Shown: positions 45,807 through 54,298 of the stretch, one piece after another
Position numbering within the stretch: position 1 is the first letter of the stretch
How the letters are laid out: the number at the start of each line of letters is the position of its first letter
Assembly (NCBI GenBank): GCA_016722075.1
Contig: JADKGW010000001.1
Span: 620,001 to 684,000 of the forward strand
DNA length: 64,000 nt
Source: Candidatus Kouleothrix ribensis
GTDB lineage: Bacteria; Chloroflexota; Chloroflexia; Chloroflexales; Roseiflexaceae
Direction: 5' to 3'
The notes under the pieces: model-generated
Databases searched by the model: none
Told to the model about the DNA's origin: nothing
What the model saw: the letters and a program-made list of their open reading frames with translations, nothing else
Position numbers and translations under genes: made by a program

Positions 45807-46385
45807 CTATCGGCATGGTTCGCCGTTTTCACGTCGGCAATACGCAGTCGTATCGCGCCCTGGATCCCACTGCTGGACCGCCACATTCGGAAATTGCTCA
45901 CCTGCATCGTGCAATGGTGTACTTGAAAATACAATCCGTTGAATTGGTAATGCGTCGTCAATGACGGATGCAACAATTCCAGTCCAAAATAAGACAATGC
46001 CCTGCTGTTCGTAGACGATGTTGATCGTATACCACCCCGCCCCGTCATCGCTCACGACGACTACATGGCTAGGTTCACCGAAGGCGGCGCGTACATTGCC
46101 AAATGTCAGTTTGATACGGTTGCGGTTGGCTGGGAGACGGGCCTGCGGTGTGTCATAGGAGGGCTCAATGCGAATAATCCGTTGCGGTGCGATTTCCGTA
46201 TCGAGTGGCACATACTCCGCTAGAAACATATCACCACAATCGGATGGGAATGCTTGATTGGTTGCCTCACTATAGTCTGCACTGCCACCCTGGTCTCCAG
46301 TAATCCAGTTCCAAGTAAGGTGTCGACTCTCTGGTATTGGTTGTCCATTTCCACTGCAAGCCCTTGTTCGGCGGCGGAGCGTCGT
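45807..46385 (-). pseudogene. 5'-truncated gene of unknown function
   Basis: The frame is open from an in-frame stop at 46389-46391 to 45807 and contains protein-like sequence along its length (LTWNWITGDQGGSADYSEA, then FGEPSHVVVVSDDGAGWY and VLFWTGIVASVID). The only ATG is internal at 46229, yet coding-like sequence continues upstream of it without a start codon. I read it as a gene that lost its start. No family is recognised. GEPSHVVVVSDDG may be a beta-rich extracellular-type domain. Confidence 0.4.
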
Positions 46386-46388
46386 CGG

Positions 46389-46495
46389 CTAACGCTCAAG
46401 CGGCTCTACTACATACGAATACAGTGCATAGCCGCGCACCTCCGCATCCGACCATGCATACCCTGGCTGATTTTTTGTAAGAGACGTTTTGCCCT
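46389..46495 (-). pseudogene. 3' end of a gene cut by an IS3 element
   Basis: About 33 codons read LTKNQPGYAWSDAEVRGYALYSYVV and end at a stop at 46389-46391. The frame runs straight into the left end of the IS3 element at 46496. The rest of the gene is not recognisable beyond the right end of the IS. The function is unknown. Confidence 0.4.
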
Positions 46496-46564
46496 GTGTG
46501 CTAATATGTCGTGAGACAGATGCGGCTCCGAGATCCGTTTCAAACAGGGCATCAGGAGTAGCGA

Positions 46565-46942
46565 ATGACCACCTCAACCACACCAACGGCACGCCTGATC
46601 GTGACTGCCGCTGAACGACAGCGCATCCTGGAGGAGTATGATTCCTATCCGCGCGGCGATGCCCGGCGCGGCGCGCTCCTCCGCCGCTATGGCCTCTATA
46701 CGTCCCAGATGTCTAAGTGGCGTGAGCGCCTCAAGCGCGGGGATGCGACCCTGGCCGCTCTCACGCCTGGCCCGAAAGGAGCGCCTCGCAACCCGCTCGC
46801 CGACGAAGTCGCCCGCCTCACGCGTGAGAATGCCCGCTTGCAGCAGCAACTCACCAATGCTGAGACCATCATCGCCATCCAAAAAAAAGTAGCGACGCTG
46901 CTGGAGCTGCTGCCGACCCCGCCATCCGACGAGGCATCCTGA
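46565..46942 (+). CDS. IS3-family OrfA (helix-turn-helix protein)
   Basis: 125 residues. TAAERQRILEEYDSYPRGDARRGALLRRYGLYTSQMSKWRERL is a transposase-type helix-turn-helix, and LADEVARLTRENARLQQQL is a leucine-zipper-like coiled coil used for partner binding. It binds the IS ends. Its stop TGA overlaps the ATG of orfB by one base, so orfB is translated by coupling instead of the frameshift usual in IS3. Confidence 0.85.
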   Translation: MTTSTTPTARLIVTAAERQRILEEYDSYPRGDARRGALLRRYGLYTSQMSKWRERLKRGDATLAALTPGPKGAPRNPLADEVARLTRENARLQQQLTNAETIIAIQKKVATLLELLPTPPSDEAS

Positions 46943-48021
46943 TGGAAGGTATCGACGAACTCGCACCCGTGCTGGGTGTGAAGGCGGCCTGTCGTGCGCT
47001 TGGCGTGCCGCGCAGCTCCTACTACCGCCTCCAGCGGCCTCCTGCGCCGCTGCGTACCCGCCCGCCGCGTCGACCGCATCCGCGCGCACTGTCGTCGGAC
47101 GAGCAGGCGGCCGTGCGTGCCCAGCTCAATAGCGAGCGCTTTGTTGATCGGGCACCGCGCGCCGTGTATGCGACATTACTGGATGAAGGTGTCCAGCTGT
47201 GCCACTGGAGCACGATGTATCGGTTGCTGCGCTCGGATGCGGCGAGTCGCGAGCGGCGCGCCATCCGTCGCCATATGGTCTATGCCCGACCTGAGCTGCT
47301 CGCCACAGCCCCGCGCCAAGTCTGGAGCTGGGATATCACCAAGCTGCGCGGCTCACAGCCAGGCGTCTGGTACAACTTGTACGTCGTACTCGATATCTTC
47401 AGTCGGATGATCGTCGGCTGGCTAGTGGCCGAGCGAGAAGACGCGAGGCTGGCCGAGGTGCTGATCGCAGACGCCTGCACACGCGAGGGGATTGGTCCAC
47501 AGCAGTTAACCGTTCACGCGGATCGGGGAGCGCCGATGACCAGCAAGCTGCTGGCCGAGCTGATGCTTGACCTGGGGGTGACGCGCTCGCACAGCCGTCC
47601 ATCGGTGTCGAATGATAATCCGTATTCGGAAGCACAATTCAAGACCATGAAGTATGGCCCGAGCTATCCGGAGCGCTTTGGCTCGCGTGCGGAAGCGCAG
47701 GCCTGGGTCAGCAGCTTTATCCGCTGGTACAACACGGAGCACCGGCACAGCGCCCTGGGGTTGCTGCCGCCACTCGTGGTGCATCACGGGCAGGCAGCCG
47801 CAGTGAGCGCAGCACGGCAACAGACGTTGGACGCGGCGTACGCCCGTCACCCGGAACGCTTTGTGGGCGGGCGACCTGTGCCACCGCTGGTGCCAGATGC
47901 AGTGTGGATCAACGCGCCACGCCCGCAGCAGCAAACGTTGGTTACGGCAGCGGCGACAGAGGCAGCGGTGCCGGCGGACGAGCCGGCGTCACGGGTCTCA
48001 GCCGCCGCAGCGGCCCCGTGA
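46942..48021 (+). CDS. IS3-family transposase OrfB (DDE integrase core)
   Basis: 359 residues. KAACRALGVPRSSYYRLQ is the entry helix-turn-helix. The integrase core has WSWDITKL (first D), HADRGAPM (second D) and NDNPYSEAQFKTMKYGPSYPERF with the final E, so the DDE triad is complete. The C-terminal 90 residues are alanine-rich and longer than usual. It carries out copy-out transposition with OrfA. Confidence 0.9.
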   Translation: MEGIDELAPVLGVKAACRALGVPRSSYYRLQRPPAPLRTRPPRRPHPRALSSDEQAAVRAQLNSERFVDRAPRAVYATLLDEGVQLCHWSTMYRLLRSDAASRERRAIRRHMVYARPELLATAPRQVWSWDITKLRGSQPGVWYNLYVVLDIFSRMIVGWLVAEREDARLAEVLIADACTREGIGPQQLTVHADRGAPMTSKLLAELMLDLGVTRSHSRPSVSNDNPYSEAQFKTMKYGPSYPERFGSRAEAQAWVSSFIRWYNTEHRHSALGLLPPLVVHHGQAAAVSAARQQTLDAAYARHPERFVGGRPVPPLVPDAVWINAPRPQQQTLVTAAATEAAVPADEPASRVSAAAAAP

Positions 48022-48178
48022 CGCCGGCTCGGTCGGCGGCCAGGCTTGGCCGGTGTCCGCCAGCGCCGTGACCAACGGGTTCGTACCGGAAGTGCATCTG
48101 ACGATCTGTCTCAAAGCTATTGACACCTTCCGTATACCACCGTTTGAACAGAAATGAGGCGAGGAGTGTGTGAATGCG

Positions 48179-48284
48179 GCCCAACGCGTGGCGCATTAGC
48201 CGCCGCGAGCGCGAGTATCACGTTCTAAAATCGCCACGATCGTGCTCGACGCGCAGCGGCGTCCGCTGCAACAACGGGTTGGGC
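48179..48284 (-). repeat. attC-like site, - orientation
   Basis: Boxes GCCCAAC (48179-48185) and GTTGGGC (48278-48284). A 5-base spacer and GCGCATTAGCCGCCGCG lie on the left; CGCTGCAACAAC and a 2-base spacer on the right. The inner AAAATCGCCACGATCGTG matches the conserved block in reverse. It follows the 3' end of the broken GNAT gene at 48346. Confidence 0.68.
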
Positions 48285-48345
48285 GGCGTTCCAACCGTGT
48301 TCTGCATAATGGTGACTTAAAACGCAGATGGAAGTATGCAACGAC

Positions 48346-48513
48346 TCACCTAGGATGATAGTCGTCTCTGCGTATCTGCCATCGCCAAACCCTGCCTTCT
48401 TCTGGATCATCCACCTCGGCAATGAACTTCATGCCCACTTTCTGCAACACGCGATTCGAGGCGTTTATCTCGGCCAAGGTGTGTGCTATGACAATACCGG
48501 ACGGAACTTAAAG
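48346..48513 (-). pseudogene. GNAT acetyltransferase C-terminal remnant
   Basis: The - strand reads IAHTLAEINASNRVLQKVGMKF and then EVDDPEEGRVWRW to a stop at 48346-48348. This is the standard end of RimJ/RimL-like acetyltransferases, after the acetyl-CoA site. The frame is lost upstream near 48513, and the IS701-like element begins at 48544, so the first two thirds are missing. It is oriented with the attC-like site at 48179-48284 behind it. Confidence 0.6.
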
Positions 48514-48543
48514 CCATCTATTGACACCAACTCAATGTTATAT

Positions 48544-49866
48544 CTGGAGTTTTGCAGATTTGCGCGAGCGCACGGGGAGTCGTAGGATAGTGCGAATAAC
48601 CACATGAGCCGTGGGAGGGTGCGATGCCAGCGATCGTCGCGTTGCCCCAGGTGGTCGAAGATTTGGTGCGCCAGTGTGGTGACGCCTTTCCGAATGAGCC
48701 AGCGCGGATTCACTTCGCCGAGTATGTGACCGGCTTGATCGTCGCTGAGCACAAGACGGTCAGCGGTATCGCGCGCGAGTTCGCCGATGCGCCCGACCAG
48801 TCGTGCCTGAACCGCTTCCTGACCGAGTCGCCGTGGGATCCCGAGCGCCTGAACCAGCAACGCCTGGAGTGGCTCCAAGCTGACCCGACCACGCGCTATC
48901 GGCAGGACGGCGTCATCGCGATCGACAACACCCTGATCGACCACGACGGCAAGCTGATTGAAGATGTCGGCTATTACTGGGATCATGCGGAGCATCGCCA
49001 TGTCATTGCGCACGACTATCTGTTTGCGAACTACGTGAATCCCTCCGGCAAGCACTATCCGTTGGACTTCCGGCGCTTTCGGAAGCGCGAGCAGTGCGAG
49101 GACGCGCACCCGTTTGCGAGCCATACCGACCTGGTCAAGGACATGATCGACTGGGTTGTGGCCGAGGACATCCCGGGCAATTTCACGTTCGACAGCTATT
49201 TCACCAACGCACCGGTCATGAACCATATCCAGCACCACGACCGGGGGTATATTGGCGACCTGAAGTTTAACCGGGTTATCATCGTCAAAGGGCAGGAACA
49301 GACGGTCAGCGCCTGGGTACAGACCCTGCGCCCATGGTGTCGAACGAAATTCACGGTCGGCGAGCGCACGCAATGGTATTACACCACGACCGTGCGCATC
49401 CCCAAGGTCAACCATCTCGTACGCCTGCTTGTGCTCTGGTCGAGCGCTGACGCCGCCGAGCCGCGCAAGGTGCTGGTGACGAATCGGGTGCATTGGGAAG
49501 CCCACCACATCCTCAAGGTCTATCGACGGCGGTGGACCGGGACAGAGCCCTATCATCGGGACGGGAAGCACCATCTGGGCATGGGCGATTGCCAACTGCG
49601 TGACGGATTGGGCCAGACCCGGCACATGCACCTCGTCATGCTCGTGTACAGCGCTCTGATGCGTCAGGTGAAGCACGACCGCGCCCTGGACTGGGCTCAG
49701 ACACGCCTGATGACCATCGGCGAGTCCTGTCGCGCCATCGCTCGCGAAACCCTGCGAAAGACGCTCGCCTGGGCCGTCGAACAGGCCCAGCGTGGGATGA
49801 GTCTGCCCGAAATTCAGCATCAGCTTGCCTTGGCGTAGATTCTTACAGGAATCTGCAAAACTTCAG
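48544..49866 (+). mobile_element. IS701-like insertion sequence, copy 1
   Basis: 1323 bp with ends CTGGAGTTTTGCAGAT and its near-complement ATCTGCAAAACTTCAG. It holds one intact transposase gene. Flanks are TTATAT on the left and TTAATA on the right, so no clean target duplication is seen. Identical copies lie at 55905-57227 (inverted) and 61613-62935. Confidence 0.88.
48624..49838 (+). CDS. IS701-like transposase (copy 1, intact)
   Basis: 404 residues. The N-terminal part has EYVTGLIVAEHKTVSGIAREFADAPDQ and the motif LNRFLTESPWD. GVIAIDNTLIDHDGKL carries the first aspartate of an IS4-superfamily DDE site, FTFDSYFTN the second, and the RRRWTGTEPYHRDGKHHLG region the glutamate. This pattern fits the IS701 family. 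The long open frame on the opposite strand is a codon-bias shadow. Confidence 0.85.
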   Translation: MPAIVALPQVVEDLVRQCGDAFPNEPARIHFAEYVTGLIVAEHKTVSGIAREFADAPDQSCLNRFLTESPWDPERLNQQRLEWLQADPTTRYRQDGVIAIDNTLIDHDGKLIEDVGYYWDHAEHRHVIAHDYLFANYVNPSGKHYPLDFRRFRKREQCEDAHPFASHTDLVKDMIDWVVAEDIPGNFTFDSYFTNAPVMNHIQHHDRGYIGDLKFNRVIIVKGQEQTVSAWVQTLRPWCRTKFTVGERTQWYYTTTVRIPKVNHLVRLLVLWSSADAAEPRKVLVTNRVHWEAHHILKVYRRRWTGTEPYHRDGKHHLGMGDCQLRDGLGQTRHMHLVMLVYSALMRQVKHDRALDWAQTRLMTIGESCRAIARETLRKTLAWAVEQAQRGMSLPEIQHQLALA

Positions 49867-49950
49867 TTAATAATACGAATAATAACATTGCCAACACACA
49901 CGTCTCTGATCGCCAACTCCAGAACCAGCAGCGCTTCCTGCCATGCCGCC

Positions 49951-50077
49951 GCCCAACCAGCGCATGCAGCCGACGCCGTTCCGGCGACCGAGATCGTGCC
50001 GATTTTATGTGGTATCATCAACCCAAACGCTATCCCGATCGCTGGGTGCGGCGCGGCTGATGCGCAGCGCGTTGGGC
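49951..50077 (+). repeat. attC-like site, + orientation
   Basis: The clearest copy. Boxes GCCCAAC (49951-49957) and GTTGGGC (50071-50077). The inner arms GCGCATGCAGCCG and CGGCTGATGCGC pair exactly except for one extra G in the left arm. The left spacer is 2 bases, the right 5. A small hairpin GACGCCGTTCCGGCG and the block GAGATCGTGCCGATTTT follow the left arm. Positions 49867-49950 hold no gene. Confidence 0.8.
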
Positions 50078-50232
50078 CGCCTTATCCTATCCGCAGCTGG
50101 ATGGCGCTCGCCTTGGGAGGATCATCTGATTTGCGCCATTTGCCGCGATGAAACTCAGACACGCTAGACAGCGCACTTCCTGATGCGCTTCGCCCGTGCT
50201 GCCCAAGCGCTGGAGGCAGAAAGGGATTCCTC

Positions 50233-50538
50233 ATGGACGGAGACATCGTGTGCGGCTTCGTCACACTACATCAAGATGGGAAGGGGCCGATCGGCTATGG
50301 TGAACTCCACAGCGATCCCCCGATCCTCGGGTTCCACCGCTGCTTTATTCAGCCGAGCTTGGTACGGCGTTTTGGGCTTCGCGCAGGCGATCAGCTTTGC
50401 GCGCACGTGCAAGCCCCCCGCCGCTGGCGGACTCGCTGGCATCTGTGCCAAGTAATCACGATCAACGGCCAGGATCCCGAACAGGTACGGCGCGACCGCC
50501 ACGCCCCAGCAACCGACGCCACGGTACCAGCACCATAA
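50233..50538 (+). CDS. Stand-alone Rho-type RNA-binding domain protein
   Basis: 101 residues. Residues 8-83 follow the RNA-binding (cold-shock-like) domain of transcription terminator Rho: a DGKGPIGYG strand where Rho has DGFGFLR, then FIQPSLVRRFGLRAGD (38-53) where Rho has YVSPSQIRRFGLRTGD, and VITINGQDPE (74-83) where Rho has VNEINGEDPE. Rho's ATPase domain is absent. The aromatic of the RNA site is partly lost (GPIGYG). It sits alone between two attC-like sites, so it is a typical one-gene cassette. It could bind C-rich RNA and compete with Rho or protect transcripts, which is inference. Confidence 0.6.
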   Translation: MDGDIVCGFVTLHQDGKGPIGYGELHSDPPILGFHRCFIQPSLVRRFGLRAGDQLCAHVQAPRRWRTRWHLCQVITINGQDPEQVRRDRHAPATDATVPAP

Positions 50539-50828
50539 CCATCGCCAGTACCGGATCGGTGCCAGGCGCACTCCATGCATGTATGCGCAAGGACGCGCGG
50601 TATGCCAATTGCCGAGTCCGCATTGCTGTCCAGGCCCCATGGGCAGGCGTACGCGTCTGCCAGCGATGCCCGTCGAAAATCGGGAGCGATGCGCAAGCTC
50701 TGGTGGTCAGCCGCGATGGTGGATCTGCAGGCGCAGGTATCCCATCAGGAGTCCCAACCACGCGAACAGGCAAGGCAGAGACTACGGCGAGCGTTCTTGA
50801 GCGCACGTTGTCCTGCCACGATTCGGCC

Positions 50829-50951
50829 GCCCAACCACGCATTGCAGCCGACGCCGTTCCGGCGAGGAAATCGGGCCGATTTTGGCAGCATCCTTGACGG
50901 GAAGGTGTTCCCCGTTTATCATGGCGGCGCGGCTGAATGCTGGCGTTGGGC
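50829..50951 (+). repeat. attC-like site, + orientation
   Basis: Boxes GCCCAAC (50829-50835) and GTTGGGC (50945-50951). Arms CGCATTGCAGCCG and CGGCTGAATGC pair with one extra base on the left. Spacers are 2 and 4 bases. The inner block reads GAAATCGGGCCGATTTTGG. Positions 50539-50828 before it carry no gene that I can support. Confidence 0.78.
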
Positions 50952-50975
50952 TACTGCTCTACCAACTCTTTCCCG

Positions 50976-51004
50976 TTGACATACCCTTCATTTCCCTGTA
51001 TAAT
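50976..51004 (+). promoter_or_regulatory. Consensus sigma-70 promoter of the toxin-antitoxin pair
   Basis: TTGACA (50976-50981), a 17-base spacer and TATAAT (50999-51004) match the consensus exactly. AGGAGGT follows before the GTG at 51032. The promoter starts 25 bases after the attC-like site, so this cassette carries its own promoter. Confidence 0.85.
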
Positions 51005-51031
51005 CTGGACAGTCTAGCTAGGAGGTCAACC

Positions 51032-51286
51032 GTGAATCGTATCTGGCAACTCCAAGAAGCCAAGAATAAATTCAGTGAGGTTGTTGAAGAGGCCCTCTCC
51101 CACGGTCCCCAAGTGATCACCAAACGTGGTGTTGAGACCGTCATTATCCTTTCCTATACCGAATATCGTGCCTTGCTTGCCAAGCAACAAACGCTTTCCT
51201 CCTTCTTTCGCCAATCCGCTTTGGTCAATGCGGATCTTGACCTTTCTCGTGACCAATCCGATCTCCGAGATACGATTTCGTTATGA
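51032..51286 (+). CDS. Phd/YefM-type antitoxin
   Basis: 84 residues from the GTG at 51032 with AGGAGGT five bases before. The N-terminal WQLQEAKNKFSEVVEEAL is the DNA-binding Phd fold, QVITKRGVETVIILSYTEYRALL the family middle, and the C-terminal LSRDQSDLRDTISL the toxin-binding tail. Antitoxin and toxin overlap by 4 bases (ATGA). The complex with the toxin should repress the promoter just upstream. Confidence 0.9.
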   Translation: MNRIWQLQEAKNKFSEVVEEALSHGPQVITKRGVETVIILSYTEYRALLAKQQTLSSFFRQSALVNADLDLSRDQSDLRDTISL

Positions 51287-51708
51287 AGTATCTGCTTGAT
51301 ACGAATGTCATCTCCGAACTGATCGCTCGCGAGCCAAATCAAAAGGTCGTTGACTGGATTGATTCGCTCGAAGCTTCAAGGGTCTACCTCAGCGTGATTA
51401 CCATCGGCGAACTACGGAAGGGTATCGAGAAACTGCCGACTTCACCTCGAAAAGATGACTTAACGCGCTGGCTCTCAAGCGACCTGTTGTTTCGCTTTAG
51501 CGACCACATTGTCGAGCTTACCGTTGATGTAATGCTTGTTTGGGGTGAGTTGGTCGGGCGCCTCGAGCGGGATGGTACACGTATGCCTGCAATAGACTCA
51601 CTCATTGCCGCTAGCGTGATTGCCGGTCAGTTTACCTTAGTGACACGCAATGTCGCTGATTTTCGTTACGCTGGCATCCAGATCATCAACCCCTGGAGCA
51701 TCCCATAA
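51283..51708 (+). CDS. VapC/FitB-type PIN-domain toxin
   Basis: 141 residues. The acidic residues of the PIN ribonuclease site are present: D6 in LLDTNVISEL, E43 in TIGELRKG, D105 in PAIDSLIAA and D126 in RNVADF. PIN toxins cut tRNA or other RNA when free of antitoxin. The IS66 element starts 34 bases after its stop. The pair forms the content of one cassette between the attC-like sites at 50829 and 53335. Confidence 0.9.
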   Translation: MKYLLDTNVISELIAREPNQKVVDWIDSLEASRVYLSVITIGELRKGIEKLPTSPRKDDLTRWLSSDLLFRFSDHIVELTVDVMLVWGELVGRLERDGTRMPAIDSLIAASVIAGQFTLVTRNVADFRYAGIQIINPWSIP

Positions 51709-51742
51709 GCCCAAACTGCGAATGATAGCAACCAATTTATCC

Positions 51743-53320
51743 GTAAAAGGTCAGGGGGGTTGACAGGAAGAACGTTCTCTGGCACGATTCCGTGTATGCA
51801 TGAGGAGCCGCTCAACCTGTTGGGTATCCCGCCAGAAGACTGGGCAGCGACACCGGAGTCGGTGCGGCTGGCCCTCCTGAGCCTGCTCGATATTGTGCGT
51901 GCACAAAGCGGCCAACTCGCCACGCTGCAAACCGAGGTTCGCGAACTCCAAACGAAGCTTCGCCAGAACTCGCGCAACTCCTCAAAGCCGCCCTCATCGG
52001 ATCCTCCCTCAGCGCCACCCAAACCGCCGAAGGTCCTGCGCGGCCGCAACGCCGGTGGCCAGCCAGGACACCCGGGTTCGAGTCGTCCGCTCGTCCCGCC
52101 TGAGCGGGTCGACGAGCCGATCGAGTTGCTGCCCGACCAGTGCCCAACCTGCGCGCAGGTCTTTGCCCGCGACCTTCCGACCCTGGCTGGGCCGCACCGA
52201 ACCCAGGTGTTTGAGCTGCCCGTCGTCCAACCCCACATCATCGAGTACCGCCAGCATACGCGCTGCTGCCCGACCTGTCGTCAGTTCGTGACCGCCGAGC
52301 TCCCGGCTGATGCGCCGCCGGGTGGCTTTGGCCCACGCGCCACAGCGCTGATCGCGCTCTTGCGCGGACGCTTTCGCCTAAGCATCGACGATACGGCCGA
52401 GTGTCTGGCTGAGCTGTGGAATCTACCGCTGTGCTCGGCCAGTGTCGTGACCAGTTGCGCGCGGGTGAGTGCGGCGATTGCGCCACTTGATGCGGCAATT
52501 GCCGAGCTGGTGCAGGCTGCGCCCTCGCGCAACGTCGATGAGACCAGTTGGCCGACTGCGACCCGGCGCGGCTGGCTCTGGGTCGCGGTCAGCCCGCTGG
52601 CAACCTGCTTTCGCATCCAGCAGAGCCGCAGCCCGCCCGCCCTACGCGCGTTGCTGGGCGAGGCCTACTACGGGATTGTCGGTTCGGATCGCTACGTGGC
52701 CTACAACCAGCTCGCCACGCGTAACCGCCAGCTCTGCTGGGCGCATCTCATCCGCAATCTGCGTGGGCTGCTCGAAGAAGAGCGCGCCGCGACGTGCTGG
52801 GCAGCGCGCCTGTTGGAGCAAAGCGACGAGCTCTTCTTGGCCTGGCAGCTCTACAAAGGCGGCTGGGTTGACCGGGTCAGCCTGCAGATGGCGCTCCTTC
52901 CGGTGCGACAGGCGATGCGTGGTCAGCGGCAGGAGGGCGCGGGCGGCGCCGACCCAAAAATCGCCGGCTTCAGCCAGGAGCTGCTCAAGTACTGGGACGC
53001 GCTCTGGACCTTTAGCCAGGTTGAGGGGATCGAGCCGACCAACAACGCGGCCGAACAGGCGCTGCGTCACGCGGTGCTCTGGCGCAAGAGCTCGTTTGGC
53101 TCACGCAGCGCGGCCGGCTGTCGCTTTGTCGAGCGGATACTGAGCGTGCACGCAACCTGCCGCCAACAGGGGCGCTCGTTCTTCAAGCTCGTCACGGAGG
53201 CAGTGCGGGCCGCCTGGGCTGGCCAACCTGGCCCTGTGCTCTCCCGCCCCTCCGCAATCGCCTAATCTGCTGCTGCCACTCCCGCTTCTCTATGTCTGGT
53301 CGAAGGGCCTGACCTTTTAC
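51743..53320 (+). mobile_element. IS66-family insertion sequence (single-gene type)
   Basis: 1578 bp bounded by the perfect 13-bp inverted repeat GTAAAAGGTCAGG / CCTGACCTTTTAC. Only the transposase gene is present; the small IS66 genes tnpA and tnpB are absent. The flanks show no 8-bp target duplication. It sits between the toxin gene and its attC-like site. Confidence 0.85.
51796..53265 (+). CDS. IS66-family transposase
   Basis: 489 residues from the ATG at 51796 (a TTG at 51760 is also open). A leucine-zipper-like region with LRQNSRNSSKPPSSD is the IS66 entry motif. A zinc-finger-type part follows (CPTCAQVF ... CCPTCRQF), then the DDE core with NVDETSWP, SDRYVAYN and the final TNNAAEQALRHAVLWRKSSFGS. 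All are complete. The single-ORF layout fits the ISBst12 subgroup. Confidence 0.9.
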   Translation: MHEEPLNLLGIPPEDWAATPESVRLALLSLLDIVRAQSGQLATLQTEVRELQTKLRQNSRNSSKPPSSDPPSAPPKPPKVLRGRNAGGQPGHPGSSRPLVPPERVDEPIELLPDQCPTCAQVFARDLPTLAGPHRTQVFELPVVQPHIIEYRQHTRCCPTCRQFVTAELPADAPPGGFGPRATALIALLRGRFRLSIDDTAECLAELWNLPLCSASVVTSCARVSAAIAPLDAAIAELVQAAPSRNVDETSWPTATRRGWLWVAVSPLATCFRIQQSRSPPALRALLGEAYYGIVGSDRYVAYNQLATRNRQLCWAHLIRNLRGLLEEERAATCWAARLLEQSDELFLAWQLYKGGWVDRVSLQMALLPVRQAMRGQRQEGAGGADPKIAGFSQELLKYWDALWTFSQVEGIEPTNNAAEQALRHAVLWRKSSFGSRSAAGCRFVERILSVHATCRQQGRSFFKLVTEAVRAAWAGQPGPVLSRPSAIA

Positions 53321-53334
53321 CCTCCGCACAACGC

Positions 53335-53462
53335 GGCTAACATCGCGTTGCAGCCGACGCCGCTGCGCGGCGAGCGAGATCGGGCTGATTTTCCGTGCTA
53401 TCAATCATCTTGAAGGCGTTCCCGATCTACACTGCGCGCTGCTGAACGCCCGCCCGTTGGGC
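53335..53462 (+). repeat. attC-like site, + orientation
   Basis: Left box GGCTAAC (53335-53341), 2-base spacer, arm CGCGTTGCAGCCG, hairpin GACGCCGCTGCGCGGC and inner block GAGATCGGGCTGATTTT. The right arm CTGCTGAACGC and box GTTGGGC (53456-53462) are less well matched. It lies 14 bases beyond the IS66 right end. Confidence 0.68.
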
Positions 53463-53504
53463 GGCACTCTTTACCTTCCTCGTGCCCATCGCGGTGCATC
53501 TCCT

Positions 53505-53601
53505 ATAGCAATCCTATCGGATTCATAAAGGGGTGGTGATTTTTCTTTGGGGGCTGCGCCCCCTGGCCCCCTGCTTTTTATGACTCATTTAGGATTGCTA
53601 T
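53505..53601. repeat. MITE-like element with 25-bp terminal inverted repeats
   Basis: The left end ATAGCAATCCTA...CATAAA (53505-53529) and the complement of the right end agree at 19 of 25 bases. The centre has a GGGGGC-TGC-GCCCCC hairpin (53549-53563) and runs of T and C. Size and plan match the element at 28137-28235. Positions 53602-53952 show no clear gene. Confidence 0.5.
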
Positions 53602-54298
53602 GGTCTTGACGCCCTGCTCATTTGTGCTATACTTGGGCTATGTCTTCACGCACTGTTTCCCGATCTCGCGTGAAAATGCCTGTCAGATGAGCTACCTGCT
53701 AGACTATTCGCAACGCTCATCTGAATCATCACCCACCCAAGCTATTCAGTTGCTGCCACTTCTCGTCATGGTCGCCGCGATTCTGAACGACAATGTCGGC
53801 ACAGCTGAAGTTCGCGACAGGAGAAATCAAGGGTAACGGTCTGCGACTCTAACAAAGCTGCATTAGTGGTTGTCGACTGCGGGTTGGCGTTATGCGCGAG
53901 GCTGTGATGCGTCGCGAGTTGAGAGTATAGATCTCAATGTAACAGATCAGGAATGGAGGAAGTTGTGGTCAAGAATATTTCACAAATACAAATAGCTGCC
54001 TCACTTACCAAGGTTTGGGAGGCACTTACAATACCGAGTCTTGTTAAGCAGTGGCAATACGGTAGTGATCTTCAAACAAACTGGCAAATTGGTAGTCCGA
54101 TTCGATTCCGCACAGTCTGGCAGGAAACAATTTTTGAGCAGTGGGGCACCGTTCTTGAGTTTCAGCCTAAGAACTTGATTAGGTATTCTCTGTTTGCACC
54201 GAGGCCGAACCTTGAAGACAAACCAGAGAACTATTTCACTATGACTTACCGCCTTACAGAAAACTCAAATTCTGTCAGTCTTGAAATCATACAAGATA

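Larger units (their letters stand above)
46496..48126 (+). mobile_element. IS3-family insertion sequence
   Basis: About 1.63 kb with two overlapping genes. The ends share GTGT at the tips and TGAGACAG further in (left 46496-46524, right about 48104-48126) as an imperfect inverted repeat. The exact ends and a target duplication could not be fixed. It separates a gene tail at 46389 from the - strand cassette region at 48179. Confidence 0.7.

Noticed and set aside
45626..46048. 140-codon - strand frame
   Set aside because: Overlaps the better coding-like frame 45807-46385 in another phase and shows no conserved pattern.
48486..49820. 444-codon open frame opposite the IS701-like transposase (also at 55951-57282 and in pieces at copy 3)
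   Set aside because: It mirrors the intact transposase on the other strand, is repeated only because the IS is repeated, and has no recognisable motif.
50575..50979. Open frame running into the attC-like site at 50829
   Set aside because: Its end (NHALQPTPFRRG) is the translation of the repeat itself, and similar tails arise at each copy. The upstream part has no motif.
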